64,000 bases of DNA from Maribacter huludaoensis (GTDB lineage: Bacteria > Bacteroidota > Bacteroidia > Flavobacteriales > Flavobacteriaceae). Where the stretch lies: positions 218,145 to 282,144 of the forward strand of contig NZ_JARKMS010000002.1 in the NCBI RefSeq assembly GCF_029350945.1. Direction: 5' to 3'. Position numbers and translations under genes: made by a program. Shown one piece after another: positions 38,107-46,802 of this stretch. Below the pieces are notes generated by a model. It had not been told where the DNA came from. It was given only the letters and a program-made list of their open reading frames with translations, and did not search any database. Each line of letters begins with the position of its first letter. Within the stretch, counting starts at the first letter, position 1.

Positions 38107-38136
38107 TTGCCAATTCAGCATTTTAAATTATATTTG
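38107..38136 (+). promoter_or_regulatory. Promoter of the rpsP-rimM operon
   Basis: TTG at 38107-38109, a 19-nt spacer and TATATTTG at 38129-38136 exactly match the Bacteroidota housekeeping consensus. Transcription would begin near 38143 and give a leader of about 90 nt. The rest of the 37879-38231 intergenic region holds the divergent dnaE promoter and no gene. Confidence 0.75.
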
Positions 38137-38201
38137 CACCCGCTTTCAGATAAGCTTTTTTACTGATGGCGAACGATTTTAAAAAATAGAATTAATAATC
38201 A

Positions 38202-38216
38202 AGGGTCGGGCACCCT
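38202..38216 (+). promoter_or_regulatory. Small hairpin in the rpsP leader
   Basis: AGGGT and ACCCT form a 5-bp stem with a CGGGC loop, ending 15 nt before the rpsP ATG. It could influence translation of the ribosomal protein gene; there is no direct support for a known autoregulatory element. Confidence 0.3.
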
Positions 38217-38231
38217 ACAAATTAATGTGAT

Positions 38232-38795
38232 ATGCCAGTAAAAATTAGATTACAAAGACACGGTAAAAAAGGTAAACCATTCTATTGGGTAGTTGCTGCA
38301 GATGCAAGAGCAAAAAGAGATGGTAAATTTTTGGAAAAATTAGGTATCTACAATCCTAATACAAACCCTGCAACAATTGAGCTTAATGTTGATAGTTCTG
38401 TAAAGTGGTTACAAAACGGAGCACAGCCAACAGATACTGCAAGAGCTATTCTTTCTTATAGAGGTGTTCTTTTAAAGCATCATTTATTAGGTGGTGTTCG
38501 TAAAGGTGCATTGACCGAAGAGCAAGCTGAAGAAAAATTCAACGCTTGGGTTGCTGAAAAAGAAGCTGCAATTGCCGATAAAGTTGGTGGATTGGACAAA
38601 GAAAAAGCTGAAGCTAGAGCTGCTGCACTTAAAGCAGAAAAAGAAGTAAACGACAAGCGTGCCGCTGAAGCTGCCGCTGCTGCTTTACCGGAAGTTGCCG
38701 AAGGTGAAGATGCTGAAGCTGAAGTAGAGGCCGTTGAAGCTGCTGGTGAGCCAGAACAAGCTACCGAGGCTCCTGCTGAAGATGATAAAGCATAA
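38232..38795 (+). CDS. rpsP: 30S ribosomal protein S16 with C-terminal extension
   Basis: The first 80 residues or so are standard S16 ([20 protein letters not shown], then [19 protein letters not shown]). The protein totals 187 residues, against about 80-90 in proteobacteria; the remainder is an Ala/Glu/Lys-rich tail (residues 120-187), a form common in Bacteroidota. S16 is needed for 30S assembly. It forms an operon with rimM, 13 bp downstream, and has a consensus promoter. The tail is low-complexity and probably disordered. Confidence 0.97.
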   Translation: MPVKIRLQRHGKKGKPFYWVVAADARAKRDGKFLEKLGIYNPNTNPATIELNVDSSVKWLQNGAQPTDTARAILSYRGVLLKHHLLGGVRKGALTEEQAEEKFNAWVAEKEAAIADKVGGLDKEKAEARAAALKAEKEVNDKRAAEAAAAALPEVAEGEDAEAEVEAVEAAGEPEQATEAPAEDDKA

Positions 38796-38808
38796 ATTTT
38801 AAGAAACG

Positions 38809-39336
38809 ATGCGCAAGGAAGATTGTTTCTACCTAGGTAATATCGTTTCAAAATATAGTTTCAAAGGTGAGGTACTGGTAAAACTAGATACCGATGATCC
38901 TGAGATTTACGAAAATATGGAATCAGTATTCGTTTCTTTAGGAAACAATCTGGTTCCATTTTTTATTAAAAGATGCCGACTTCATAAATCTAACTTACTT
39001 CGTATAGATTTTGAAGAGGTAAAGTCTGAATCTGATGCAGATCGCATCATGAAATCCGGACTTTATTTGCCCCTTACCATGTTGCCCAAACTTACAGGGA
39101 ATAAATTTTATTACCACGAAATTATCGGTTTTACCATGATAGATTCCGTTCACGGTGATATTGGTATTATACAGAGCGTAAACGATACTACGGCCCAAGC
39201 GCTTTTTGAGGTGGAAAAAGACGGTGCTCAATTATTGATACCTATAAACGATGATATCATTACAAAGGTAGATCGGGAGAATAAACGTATTCTTGTTACT
39301 ACACCAGAAGGTCTAGTAGATTTGTATCTCTCATAA
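38809..39336 (+). CDS. rimM: Ribosome maturation factor RimM
   Basis: This 175-residue protein has the N-terminal RimM beta-barrel (CFYLGNIVSKYSFKGEVLVK) and the C-terminal PRC-type barrel (YYHEIIGFTMIDSVHGDIG, ending GLVDLYL). RimM helps mature the 16S rRNA 3' domain in the 30S subunit and binds S19. It follows rpsP directly, as in most bacteria; trmD and rplS, which often come next, are absent here, and a two-component pair follows after 103 bp. Confidence 0.96.
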   Translation: MRKEDCFYLGNIVSKYSFKGEVLVKLDTDDPEIYENMESVFVSLGNNLVPFFIKRCRLHKSNLLRIDFEEVKSESDADRIMKSGLYLPLTMLPKLTGNKFYYHEIIGFTMIDSVHGDIGIIQSVNDTTAQALFEVEKDGAQLLIPINDDIITKVDRENKRILVTTPEGLVDLYLS

Positions 39337-39439
39337 TTATTTTTTTGAATTATTTGGTACTAAAGCGGACAACCATGCTTTTATAGAATTACAATTATCC
39401 AATTGTGTATTGCTTGGTTAAAAACACTAATTTTCCAAT

Positions 39440-40525
39440 GTGGATGTTAGATTAAGAAAGTTTTTACGCAGACCAAATTTTTTAGGTACTACAGATATTA
39501 AACCTTGGCACCATATTTTATTCTGGTTGGTTTACTTCGTCTTCAATACTTTTCGGTGGACGTTTATTCATGATGACTTTTTATTATCGTTACATACCAA
39601 TTTAATCGGTTTTCCCATACACATTTTTTTGGCCTATTTAAATGCATATTATTTAATGCCCAAATTTATATATACCAAAAAATATGTCCAATATACGATG
39701 TGTATACTTTTGGCTTTGGTATTAATGCTCTTGGTCAAGTACAATCTAACGTATTATTTGGTAAGTAAAGATGTAATGCCCGAAGCGCAAGAGGTTATAG
39801 ATTCATTGACAATTGGGTATGCGGTGCAAACAATGATCGGGGAGGTGTATGTAATATCGTTTTTTACAGCTATTAAATTGACCATAGATTGGTTGCGTGA
39901 AAGTAGTAAACTGCATAATCTTGAAAAACGGCAACTTACTACAGAACTTCGTTTTTTAAGATCACAGGTATCTCCGCATTTTTTCTTTAATACTTTAAAT
40001 AATATTTACGCTTTAACTTTGGAAAAATCTGACCAGGCGCCGGAGGTTATTTTAAAGTTGTCTGAGTTAATGCGCTATCTGCTGTATGCCACTAAAAAAC
40101 AGCGTCAAGATTTAACAAGTGAAATTAATTGTATTAGAAATTACATAGATTTGGAGCGTATTCGGTTTAATGATGCGTTAGAGGTAGATATGAATATTTC
40201 TGGTGATATTACTAATTGTAAAATACCACCAATGCTTCTGATCCCACTTATTGAAAATTGTTTTAAACACGGGGCAAATAAAAATATTGGCGAAATGAAA
40301 ATCAGTATCAATGTAGAGGTGTACGACCGTTTTATGGATTTTAAAGTGTCTAACTCCATTCCACCGGTAAATAATGACTACGGAGATATTAAGGAACAAG
40401 GTGGCATTGGGCTCTCTAATGTAAAAAAACGGTTAGAGTTAGGGTACGGTAAAAACGATTACGATCTAAAGATTTTTGAAAAGGATAATATGTTCAATGT
40501 TTTTTTAAAGCTTAAGGTGATATGA
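39440..40525 (+). CDS. LytS/YehU-type sensor histidine kinase
   Basis: This 361-residue membrane kinase starts at GTG (39440); the nearby ATG is out of frame. Four hydrophobic helices occupy about residues 25-150, followed by a short coiled coil and the His_kinase (LytS-type) phosphoacceptor segment SQVSPHFFFNTLNNIY with His180. A HATPase domain follows, with PPMLLIPLIENCFKHG and GGIGLSNVKKRLEL as the N and G boxes. It overlaps the next gene by 4 bp (ATGA), so it signals to that LytTR regulator. There is no extracellular sensor domain, which suggests a membrane-derived signal. Confidence 0.93.
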   Translation: MDVRLRKFLRRPNFLGTTDIKPWHHILFWLVYFVFNTFRWTFIHDDFLLSLHTNLIGFPIHIFLAYLNAYYLMPKFIYTKKYVQYTMCILLALVLMLLVKYNLTYYLVSKDVMPEAQEVIDSLTIGYAVQTMIGEVYVISFFTAIKLTIDWLRESSKLHNLEKRQLTTELRFLRSQVSPHFFFNTLNNIYALTLEKSDQAPEVILKLSELMRYLLYATKKQRQDLTSEINCIRNYIDLERIRFNDALEVDMNISGDITNCKIPPMLLIPLIENCFKHGANKNIGEMKISINVEVYDRFMDFKVSNSIPPVNNDYGDIKEQGGIGLSNVKKRLELGYGKNDYDLKIFEKDNMFNVFLKLKVI

Positions 40526-41235
40526 TTTTGAAAGTTATAGTTGTAGATGACGAGCCGTTAGCAATAAATGTGCTTAAAAATTATATTGAAAGAGTAAAGG
40601 AGCTGCAGTTAGAGCGTACTTTCTCTAACGCCATAGACGCATCTTCTTATGTTAGGGACCATCAAGTGGATATTCTGTTTTTGGATATCAATATGCCTTT
40701 ACTTAACGGCTTGGAGTTTTTAAGCACCTTACAAACCAAACCTTTTGTAATTATGACTACGGCACATGAAGAACATGCTTTAAAAAGTTTTGAACTACAA
40801 GCTATAGATTATCTGGTAAAACCAATATCATTGCCTCGTTTTTTTAAAGCTGTGGACCGTGTTATCGATTTAAAAAGAGGTTCTGACAGTAATACATCTG
40901 CTAAAGACGTAAAAGCATCCATCTTCGTTAAAGTGGATAAAAAGAAACTGCAGAAAATCTATCTAGACGAAATTATGGTGATAGAAAGCCTAAAGGATTA
41001 TATTAGAATAATTACCCCTTCTAACAAATACATTATTCATAGGACTTTAAGTAGTTTTACGGATGAGCTTCCAAAAGATAGCTTTATTAGAATTCATCGT
41101 TCCTATACTATCGCCGTAGATAAGGTAAGCGTGGTTGAGGGCAATAGTGTAGAAATTGGTGGTATTAGATATACCATAGGTAGAAGTTATTTAACGGATG
41201 CAAAAAGTAGGATTTTAAATAATTTAACTGATTAG
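40522..41235 (+). CDS. LytTR-family response regulator
   Basis: This 237-residue regulator has a receiver domain with acidic pocket DDE near residues 9-11, phosphoacceptor Asp55 in ILFLDINMP and a conserved Lys in YLVKPIS. The C-terminal LytTR DNA-binding domain runs from about 135 to 235 (KIYLDEIMVIESLKDYIRI, FIRIHRSY). It is coupled to the preceding histidine kinase by a 4-bp overlap. Targets are unknown; LytTR regulators bind direct repeats upstream of the genes they control. Confidence 0.95.
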   Translation: MILKVIVVDDEPLAINVLKNYIERVKELQLERTFSNAIDASSYVRDHQVDILFLDINMPLLNGLEFLSTLQTKPFVIMTTAHEEHALKSFELQAIDYLVKPISLPRFFKAVDRVIDLKRGSDSNTSAKDVKASIFVKVDKKKLQKIYLDEIMVIESLKDYIRIITPSNKYIIHRTLSSFTDELPKDSFIRIHRSYTIAVDKVSVVEGNSVEIGGIRYTIGRSYLTDAKSRILNNLTD

Positions 41236-41245
41236 TACATTTATA

Positions 41246-41959
41246 TTGAGCAAGCTATTTAAATTTAAACAATTCAGTATCAACCAAGATCGCTGTGCTA
41301 TGAAAATTGGTACGGATGGTGTATTGCTTGGTGCGTGGACCAGTATACGGCACAATCCAGATTCTATTCTTGATATTGGGGCCGGTACGGGAGTTATCGC
41401 CTTAATGCTGGCACAAAGAAGCAACGCCGAGGTAATAGATGCAATAGAGATTGATGCGGATGCCTATGAGCAATGTGTTGAAAATTTTGAAATATCGCCT
41501 TGGGGAGATCGTTTATACTGTTATCATGCCGGTCTAGACGAGTTTGTTGATGAGATTGAAGATCAATATGAATTGATCGTTTGCAATCCGCCATTTTATT
41601 CTGAAACCGTTAGTTCAGGTAATGTGCAACGAGACCAAGCACGACAAAACGAGTTTCTTCCTTTTAATGAATTGTTAGAAGGCGTTTCAAAGTTATTGGC
41701 AGAAAATGGGTTGTTCTCTACCATTATACCTTTTAAGGAAAAAGATGCTTTTGTAAAATTGGCGGCAGATGTAAACTTGTTCGTTAACGAATGTTTGCAT
41801 GTAAAAGGAAATCCTAACGCAGATACCAAACGTGTTTTATTGGCTTTTTCCCATAAAGAACAAGATTATAAAACATCAGAATTAATTATTGAAAGTAGTA
41901 GACATCAATATACCATTGATTATGTGAATTTAACCAAAGCATATTACTTAGATATGTAA
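41246..41959 (+). CDS. trmN6: tRNA1(Val) (adenine-37-N6)-methyltransferase
   Basis: This 237-residue class-I SAM methyltransferase has the SAM loop DIGAGTG at 43-49 and the N6-adenine catalytic motif NPPFY at 114-118. The N-terminal FKFKQFSINQDRCAMKIGTD is diagnostic for TrmN6/YfiC, which methylates A37 of tRNA-Val. Translation appears to start at TTG (41246), because the conserved N-terminus begins there and the next Met is residue 19. It follows the LytTR gene by 10 bp and probably belongs to the same transcript. Confidence 0.93.
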   Translation: MSKLFKFKQFSINQDRCAMKIGTDGVLLGAWTSIRHNPDSILDIGAGTGVIALMLAQRSNAEVIDAIEIDADAYEQCVENFEISPWGDRLYCYHAGLDEFVDEIEDQYELIVCNPPFYSETVSSGNVQRDQARQNEFLPFNELLEGVSKLLAENGLFSTIIPFKEKDAFVKLAADVNLFVNECLHVKGNPNADTKRVLLAFSHKEQDYKTSELIIESSRHQYTIDYVNLTKAYYLDM

Positions 41960-41967
41960 CTTTAACC

Positions 41968-42000
41968 TTGTGTAATGTTATATTTCTTTATTTATCTTTG
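41968..42000 (+). promoter_or_regulatory. Promoter of gcdH
   Basis: TTG at 41968-41970, a 22-nt spacer and TATCTTTG at 41993-42000 match the Bacteroidota consensus. It lies 14 bp before the gcdH ATG, so the leader would be very short. Confidence 0.65.
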
Positions 42001-42014
42001 AGAAAAGCATTGTT

Positions 42015-43193
42015 ATGAAACCAGATCTATTTGAAGCACCAGACTATTATAACTTGGACGATTTACTATCAGAAGAACAATTGTTGGTTCGTGATGCCGC
42101 ACGCCAATGGGTAAAGAGAGATGTATCTCCGATTATAGAGGAATTTGCCCAAAAAGCGGAATTTCCGAAGCAAATTATTAAAGGTTTGGCGGAGATCGGT
42201 GCTTTTGGACCATACATTCCTGAAGAATATGGTGGTGCCGGACTGGACCAAATAAGTTACGGACTTATTATGCAAGAAATTGAAAGGGGAGATAGTGGTG
42301 TTCGTTCAACGGCGTCGGTACAGTCTTCCTTGGTCATGTATCCTATCTATACCTATGGAACCGAAGAACAACGTAAAAAATACCTGCCTAAGTTGGCTAC
42401 TGGCGAATGGATGGGCTCTTTTGGGTTGACAGAACCTAACCATGGTTCTAATCCTAGTGGTATGGAAACCAAGTATAAGGACATGGGAGACCACTATCTT
42501 TTGAACGGTGCCAAACTTTGGATTTCCAATTCGCCATTCTGCGATATTGCCGTGGTGTGGGCAAAGAATGAAGAAGGTCGTATTCATGGTTTGATCGTGA
42601 AACGTGGTATGGAAGGTTTTACAACCCCTGAAACACATAATAAATGGTCCTTGAGAGCTTCGGCTACCGGTGAATTGATATTTGATAATGTAAAGGTCCC
42701 TAAAGAAAATCTGTTACCCAATAAATCTGGTTTAGGAGCGCCACTGGGATGTTTGGACTCTGCTAGATTCGGTATTTCTTGGGGTGCCATAGGTGCTGCT
42801 ATGGATTGTTATGATACCGCATTAAGATATGCCAAAGAACGCATTCAATTTGGTAAACCTATTGCGGCAACACAATTGCAGCAAAAGAAATTGGCAGAAA
42901 TGATTACGGAGATTACCAAGGCCCAGTTATTGGCTTTTAGACTAGGTCAATTAAAAAACCAAGGCAAGGCAACTTCTGCCCAAATATCTATGGCAAAAAG
43001 AAATAATGTAGAAATGGCCATAAAAATAGCACGTGAGGCTAGGCAGGTTTTAGGTGGTATGGGTATTACCGGCGAGTATAGTATTATGAGACATATGATG
43101 AATTTAGAAAGCGTAATTACCTATGAGGGCACACATGATATTCATTTGCTGATAACAGGTGCCGATATTACAGGAATGCCAGCTTTTCAATAA
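42015..43193 (+). CDS. gcdH: Glutaryl-CoA dehydrogenase (acyl-CoA dehydrogenase family)
   Basis: This 392-residue flavoprotein has acyl-CoA dehydrogenase N, M and C domains. The catalytic base is Glu371 in TYEGTHDIH, the position and context typical of glutaryl-CoA dehydrogenase rather than short-chain enzymes. FGLTEPNHGSNPSG and WISNSPFCDIAVVWAK are the family's FAD and substrate regions. It oxidatively decarboxylates glutaryl-CoA to crotonyl-CoA in lysine and tryptophan breakdown, passing electrons to ETF. The gene is monocistronic, with its own promoter and a terminator about 100 bp downstream. Confidence 0.93.
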   Translation: MKPDLFEAPDYYNLDDLLSEEQLLVRDAARQWVKRDVSPIIEEFAQKAEFPKQIIKGLAEIGAFGPYIPEEYGGAGLDQISYGLIMQEIERGDSGVRSTASVQSSLVMYPIYTYGTEEQRKKYLPKLATGEWMGSFGLTEPNHGSNPSGMETKYKDMGDHYLLNGAKLWISNSPFCDIAVVWAKNEEGRIHGLIVKRGMEGFTTPETHNKWSLRASATGELIFDNVKVPKENLLPNKSGLGAPLGCLDSARFGISWGAIGAAMDCYDTALRYAKERIQFGKPIAATQLQQKKLAEMITEITKAQLLAFRLGQLKNQGKATSAQISMAKRNNVEMAIKIAREARQVLGGMGITGEYSIMRHMMNLESVITYEGTHDIHLLITGADITGMPAFQ

Positions 43194-43242
43194 CGTAACA
43201 TTTTGGTAGTTTACCCTTAACATCAATACAAAAAGCGACTGC

Positions 43243-43321
43243 TATCTTTGTCTTGCGCTAGTAAGATGTGTGCATGTTTTTTGGATAAAAGCTTAAGCCG
43301 ATGGGAGCATCGGCTTTTTTT
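43243..43321 (+). ncRNA. Candidate short transcript between gcdH and the GH1 gene
   Basis: A TATCTTTG box at 43243-43250 matches the Bacteroidota -7 consensus and is followed only 45 bp later by a strong terminator. No ORF fits between, so a transcript of about 65 nt ending at the terminator is possible. No TTG is well placed at -33. Alternatively the hairpin is simply the gcdH terminator. Confidence 0.3.
43295..43321 (+). terminator. Rho-independent terminator downstream of gcdH
   Basis: AAGCCGATG and CATCGGCTT form a perfect 9-bp stem with a GGAG loop, followed by a run of T on the + strand. It separates gcdH from the convergent GH1 gene. Confidence 0.92.
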
Positions 43322-43332
43322 GTGCCCTTATT

Positions 43333-44688
43333 TTAGCTTGATAGAAAATTGGAAAACCATTTTCCCGATTCTTTAATTGTTCTCTTCAATGTTTTAAAAT
43401 CTATGTGTACCAATCCAAATCTAGGATGGTAACCTTCTGCCCACTCAAAATTATCTGTAAAGGTCCACACAAAATAACCATGGATATTCAACCCTTCTTG
43501 TTTTGCCTTTAGTACTTGACCTAAGTACCGTTTTAGGAAATCTTTACGTTGGGTATCGTCAATTTTTTTTTCGAACATGGTATCCTTAAAAGCGGCCCCG
43601 TTTTCTGTGATGATTATTTTTTTGATTTGGGGGTAGTCGTTATATTTTTTGATCATATTGTAAATGCTGGGCGGGTACACTTCCCAATCCATCAATGTGG
43701 TTTGTACGTTTCTCTTACTGGCCTTAACAATTTTAGCTTTTATATAAGGTACAAAAAGGCTGTATTTTACCTTCTCCCGTGTATAGTTCTGGATACCGAT
43801 AAAGTCAAAATTGAACTGGCAATCTTCCATATCGGTAGATTGGATGTAAGGCTGAAGTTTCTTTAGAACCGGAGCTTCGTTTATGGGATAACCTAACCCA
43901 AGCGCGGGCTCAATAAATAAACGATTAAGCAAAGCATCAACCTGAACGGCTGTTTTTCTATCTCTTTTATTGTTTCTGTAAGGTGTAATTTGTGAACATG
44001 AAAATGTAGTGCCTATATGCGCTTTAGGTACAAGTTTGCGAAGTAATCTGCCGCCTTCCGCCTGGCACAAAACCGCATGATGTGCTGCTGGCAGAAAATT
44101 TTTAAGTCCTTTTTTACCAGGTGCATGAACGCCTAAAAAGTATCCGGCGCCTGTAAAAACCATAGGTTCGTTCAATATCATCCAGTTTTTTATCCGATCT
44201 CCAAAAGCGTTTGCACACACTTTAGTGAATTCTGAAAACCAATTTAAAATGTCTCTATTGGTCCAACCGCCTTTTTCTTCTAAGGTTTGTGGCAGATCCC
44301 AATGATACAAAGTAACCCAAGGGGTTATATTTTGATCTAAACAGAAATTGATGACATCATTATAAAATTGAATTCCTGCTTTATTGATAGCTCCTGTACC
44401 GTTGGGTAAAACCCTTGGCCATGAGATCGAGAAACGATAGTTGTCAATATTCATCGATTTCATTAACAAGATGTCTTCTTTATATCTATGGTAAAAGTCA
44501 CATGAAACATTTGCATTGTCCCCGTTAAGGATTGTTTTGGGTGTAGCGGTAAATTTGTCCCAAATAGATGGTCCTTTGCCATGAAGATCATGTGCACCCT
44601 CAATTTGGTATGCTGCGGTTGATACTCCCCATATAAAATCTTCACCAAAATCTGATGCGTTTAAAATGGCCTCTTTATATGTTTTCAA
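43333..44688 (-). CDS. GH1 family beta-glucosidase
   Basis: This 451-residue (beta/alpha)8 glycosidase has acid/base Glu174 in ILNEP and nucleophile Glu362 in ITENG, both intact. FIWGVSTAAYQIEGA is the standard GH1 N-terminus and FTDNFEWAEGYHPRFGLVHID the aglycone-site signature. There is no signal peptide, so it is cytoplasmic. It hydrolyses beta-glucosides, beta-galactosides or related glycosides; specificity is not predictable. It is the last gene of a three-gene operon, 16 bp after the glycosyltransferase-like gene, which suggests a link to glycolipid or oligosaccharide turnover. Confidence 0.93.
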   Translation of the reverse strand: MKTYKEAILNASDFGEDFIWGVSTAAYQIEGAHDLHGKGPSIWDKFTATPKTILNGDNANVSCDFYHRYKEDILLMKSMNIDNYRFSISWPRVLPNGTGAINKAGIQFYNDVINFCLDQNITPWVTLYHWDLPQTLEEKGGWTNRDILNWFSEFTKVCANAFGDRIKNWMILNEPMVFTGAGYFLGVHAPGKKGLKNFLPAAHHAVLCQAEGGRLLRKLVPKAHIGTTFSCSQITPYRNNKRDRKTAVQVDALLNRLFIEPALGLGYPINEAPVLKKLQPYIQSTDMEDCQFNFDFIGIQNYTREKVKYSLFVPYIKAKIVKASKRNVQTTLMDWEVYPPSIYNMIKKYNDYPQIKKIIITENGAAFKDTMFEKKIDDTQRKDFLKRYLGQVLKAKQEGLNIHGYFVWTFTDNFEWAEGYHPRFGLVHIDFKTLKRTIKESGKWFSNFLSS

Positions 44689-44704
44689 TGAAATACGAGC
44701 TTTT

Positions 44705-45703
44705 TTAGCGTAGTACTAAAGATTCTTCTAAAAGTTTTGAAACTATTTTGTCGGTAATATCCGGGTATTCCACTGGTACGATAGTATCTGTGTTCAACCA
44801 ATGTTTTACTTTGTCCAGATGCTTTTTCTTTAGTGATTTTATAACCGGAACACCCATTTCTGCTAATGCAGCTGCATTACATTGTTGCTCATACTGACCT
44901 TTCATGGGTACTACGAGCAATTTTTTTTGCATATAAAGACTTTCTGCAGGCGCTTCAAAACCGGCACCGCATAAGACGCCTTTACTGGTAGCCATACTCT
45001 TTACAAAAGCTGTGTTGGTAATAGGTTTTATATGAATGTTTTTGTTGAAGTATTCATAGGTGTTGTGTTTAGAGAAAACTTCCCATTTGGCACTTTTCAT
45101 CTTGCTTAAGAAATTCAGGAGTTTTTCATCACTATAAGAGGGTAGGTAAACGGTGTAATGTTCACCTTGGGAAATTGATGCTGACCTTATATCATCTCTT
45201 ATTATAGGTGTGTAAATATTGTCTTCATAGGATTTAAAATGTAAACCAAATTGCTGACTTGTTGGGGCATAGTTGTTTAAAATCCATTTGCCCATTCTAT
45301 CTTTCTTCTTTGGTTTTGGCGCCAAACTAGATAGTACCGCCGCCTGATGGCTGAGACTGAAACATGGTTTATTTTTAAGTTTACATGCCCAGGCCGTAAC
45401 AGGCTCAAAGTCATTTATGATCAGATCATAATCTTCTACAGGTATGCTTTTAATTTCCTTCTGTAAGCGCATAGAATTGGCTCTGTAGTAGGTTTTCCAA
45501 ACATCTACGCCACCTTTTTTGCCAAAAATAAAACTTAACCCTTTTAATTGATACTTAATGGGGTAGGGTAGCTTAATATCAGCTTGTATGCCGCTTACTA
45601 AAATATCCAATGATATATGATGCTTTAATAATGCGGGTATAACATCTCTTGCTCTGCTCAAGTGTCCGTTTCCGGTACCTTGTATTGCGTATAGTACTCT
45701 CAT
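44705..45703 (-). CDS. Glycosyltransferase-like protein (GT28/UGT-like fold)
   Basis: This 332-residue protein begins VLYAIQGTGNGHLSRARDV, the GxGHxxR motif of MurG/diacylglycerol-glucosyltransferase-like GT-B enzymes. It ends with a donor domain containing GVLCGAGFEAPAESLYMQKKLL and VPMKGQYEQQCNAAAL, where Gln and Asn residues contact the nucleotide sugar. Relatives are annotated simply as 'glycosyltransferase family protein'; acceptor and donor are unknown. It overlaps the LpxH-like phosphatase gene by 4 bp, so the two are translationally coupled. Confidence 0.82.
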   Translation of the reverse strand: MRVLYAIQGTGNGHLSRARDVIPALLKHHISLDILVSGIQADIKLPYPIKYQLKGLSFIFGKKGGVDVWKTYYRANSMRLQKEIKSIPVEDYDLIINDFEPVTAWACKLKNKPCFSLSHQAAVLSSLAPKPKKKDRMGKWILNNYAPTSQQFGLHFKSYEDNIYTPIIRDDIRSASISQGEHYTVYLPSYSDEKLLNFLSKMKSAKWEVFSKHNTYEYFNKNIHIKPITNTAFVKSMATSKGVLCGAGFEAPAESLYMQKKLLVVPMKGQYEQQCNAAALAEMGVPVIKSLKKKHLDKVKHWLNTDTIVPVEYPDITDKIVSKLLEESLVLR

Positions 45704-46563
45704 TTACTCTGCTGTGTCATTCCACTAATTCTAAACTCCTCTAGTAGGCTTTGAAATAGTTCTGCTTTTTCTAAGACAAATGTTTCTTCTTTACTATCTT
45801 CCTTGTGGTCTATGATGAGTTGGTCTTCTAGATATGAATATAATTTCCATTGCCCGTTATGATATTCCAGTGCGGTTAAATTCTCGATCCAATCTCCAGA
45901 ATTTAAATAGATGACCTCTCCTTTATCCGTTTTTATCTTTCTGATTTCCGGTTGGTGAATATGTCCACATATTACATAGTCGTACCCATTTTCTATGGCA
46001 ATATCTGCTGCAATATGCTCAAAGTCGTTAATGAACTTAACGGCAGACTTTACACCGTTTTTAATTTTTTTGGACATGGAAATAGGTCCTTTTCCTATTT
46101 TTTTGCTGATGAAATTAATGGCTCTGTTCAAGACAATTAAAAAGTCATAACCTTTTGCTCCAAGTTTGGCTACCCATTTAGAATGTTGCATGGTTACATC
46201 AAAAACATCGCCATGAAAAATCCATGCTTTTTTGTCTTCTAGAGGAATTACCATTTTATTGACAATACTTAAAGAACCCATTCTATTGCCTGTAAACTTG
46301 CGCAATAGTTCATCATGGTTTCCGGTAACATAGTGTACGGGAATTCCTTTTGCAACCCAATCCAATAGAAGTTTAACTACTTTCATGTGAGATTTAGGCC
46401 AATACCGCTTACTAAATTGCCAGATATCCACAATGTCGCCATTAAGGATTACTTCTTTTGGCCTTATAGATTTCATATACTTTAGAAGTTCTTTGGCGTG
46501 GCAACCGTATGTGCCTAAATGAACATCTGAAATGACCACAAGGTCTACATGTCTTTTTTTCAT
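45700..46563 (-). CDS. LpxH-like metallophosphoesterase
   Basis: This 287-residue calcineurin-like phosphoesterase has the full metal set: SDVHLG (Asp13, His15), NGDIVD (Asp43), GNHDE (Asn82, His83) and GHIHQP in the C-terminal half. It resembles UDP-2,3-diacylglucosamine diphosphatase, but such paralogues are common in Bacteroidota and not all act in lipid A synthesis. A helical Lys-rich insertion (KKIGKGPISMSKKIKNGVK) fits a membrane-surface enzyme. It is the first gene of the operon with the glycosyltransferase-like and GH1 genes. Confidence 0.85.
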   Translation of the reverse strand: MKKRHVDLVVISDVHLGTYGCHAKELLKYMKSIRPKEVILNGDIVDIWQFSKRYWPKSHMKVVKLLLDWVAKGIPVHYVTGNHDELLRKFTGNRMGSLSIVNKMVIPLEDKKAWIFHGDVFDVTMQHSKWVAKLGAKGYDFLIVLNRAINFISKKIGKGPISMSKKIKNGVKSAVKFINDFEHIAADIAIENGYDYVICGHIHQPEIRKIKTDKGEVIYLNSGDWIENLTALEYHNGQWKLYSYLEDQLIIDHKEDSKEETFVLEKAELFQSLLEEFRISGMTQQSK

Positions 46564-46802
46564 AAAATATGTATAGGTTTCTTTCTTGAAAACCTTAAGA
46601 AAGTACTATGGGGTAGTTTTACCTCTAATTCAGTATAATAGGTGGTAGGGGTATTTGAAGTCAAGGTCAATTCAATAGATTTCATATAGTGAAACTTATA
46701 GTCGTAAAGTTTCAAAAAATATGCGCATGGGTAGGTTACTGGTAACTTATTTTTTAGTTACCAGATTGTTATGTAATTGAATTTCAGTATAATGTTGGTT
46801 AA

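Noticed and set aside
38480-38851. Ala/Ser-rich frame antisense to rpsP
   Set aside because: It mirrors the Ala/Glu-rich tail of S16; the composition is an antisense artefact.
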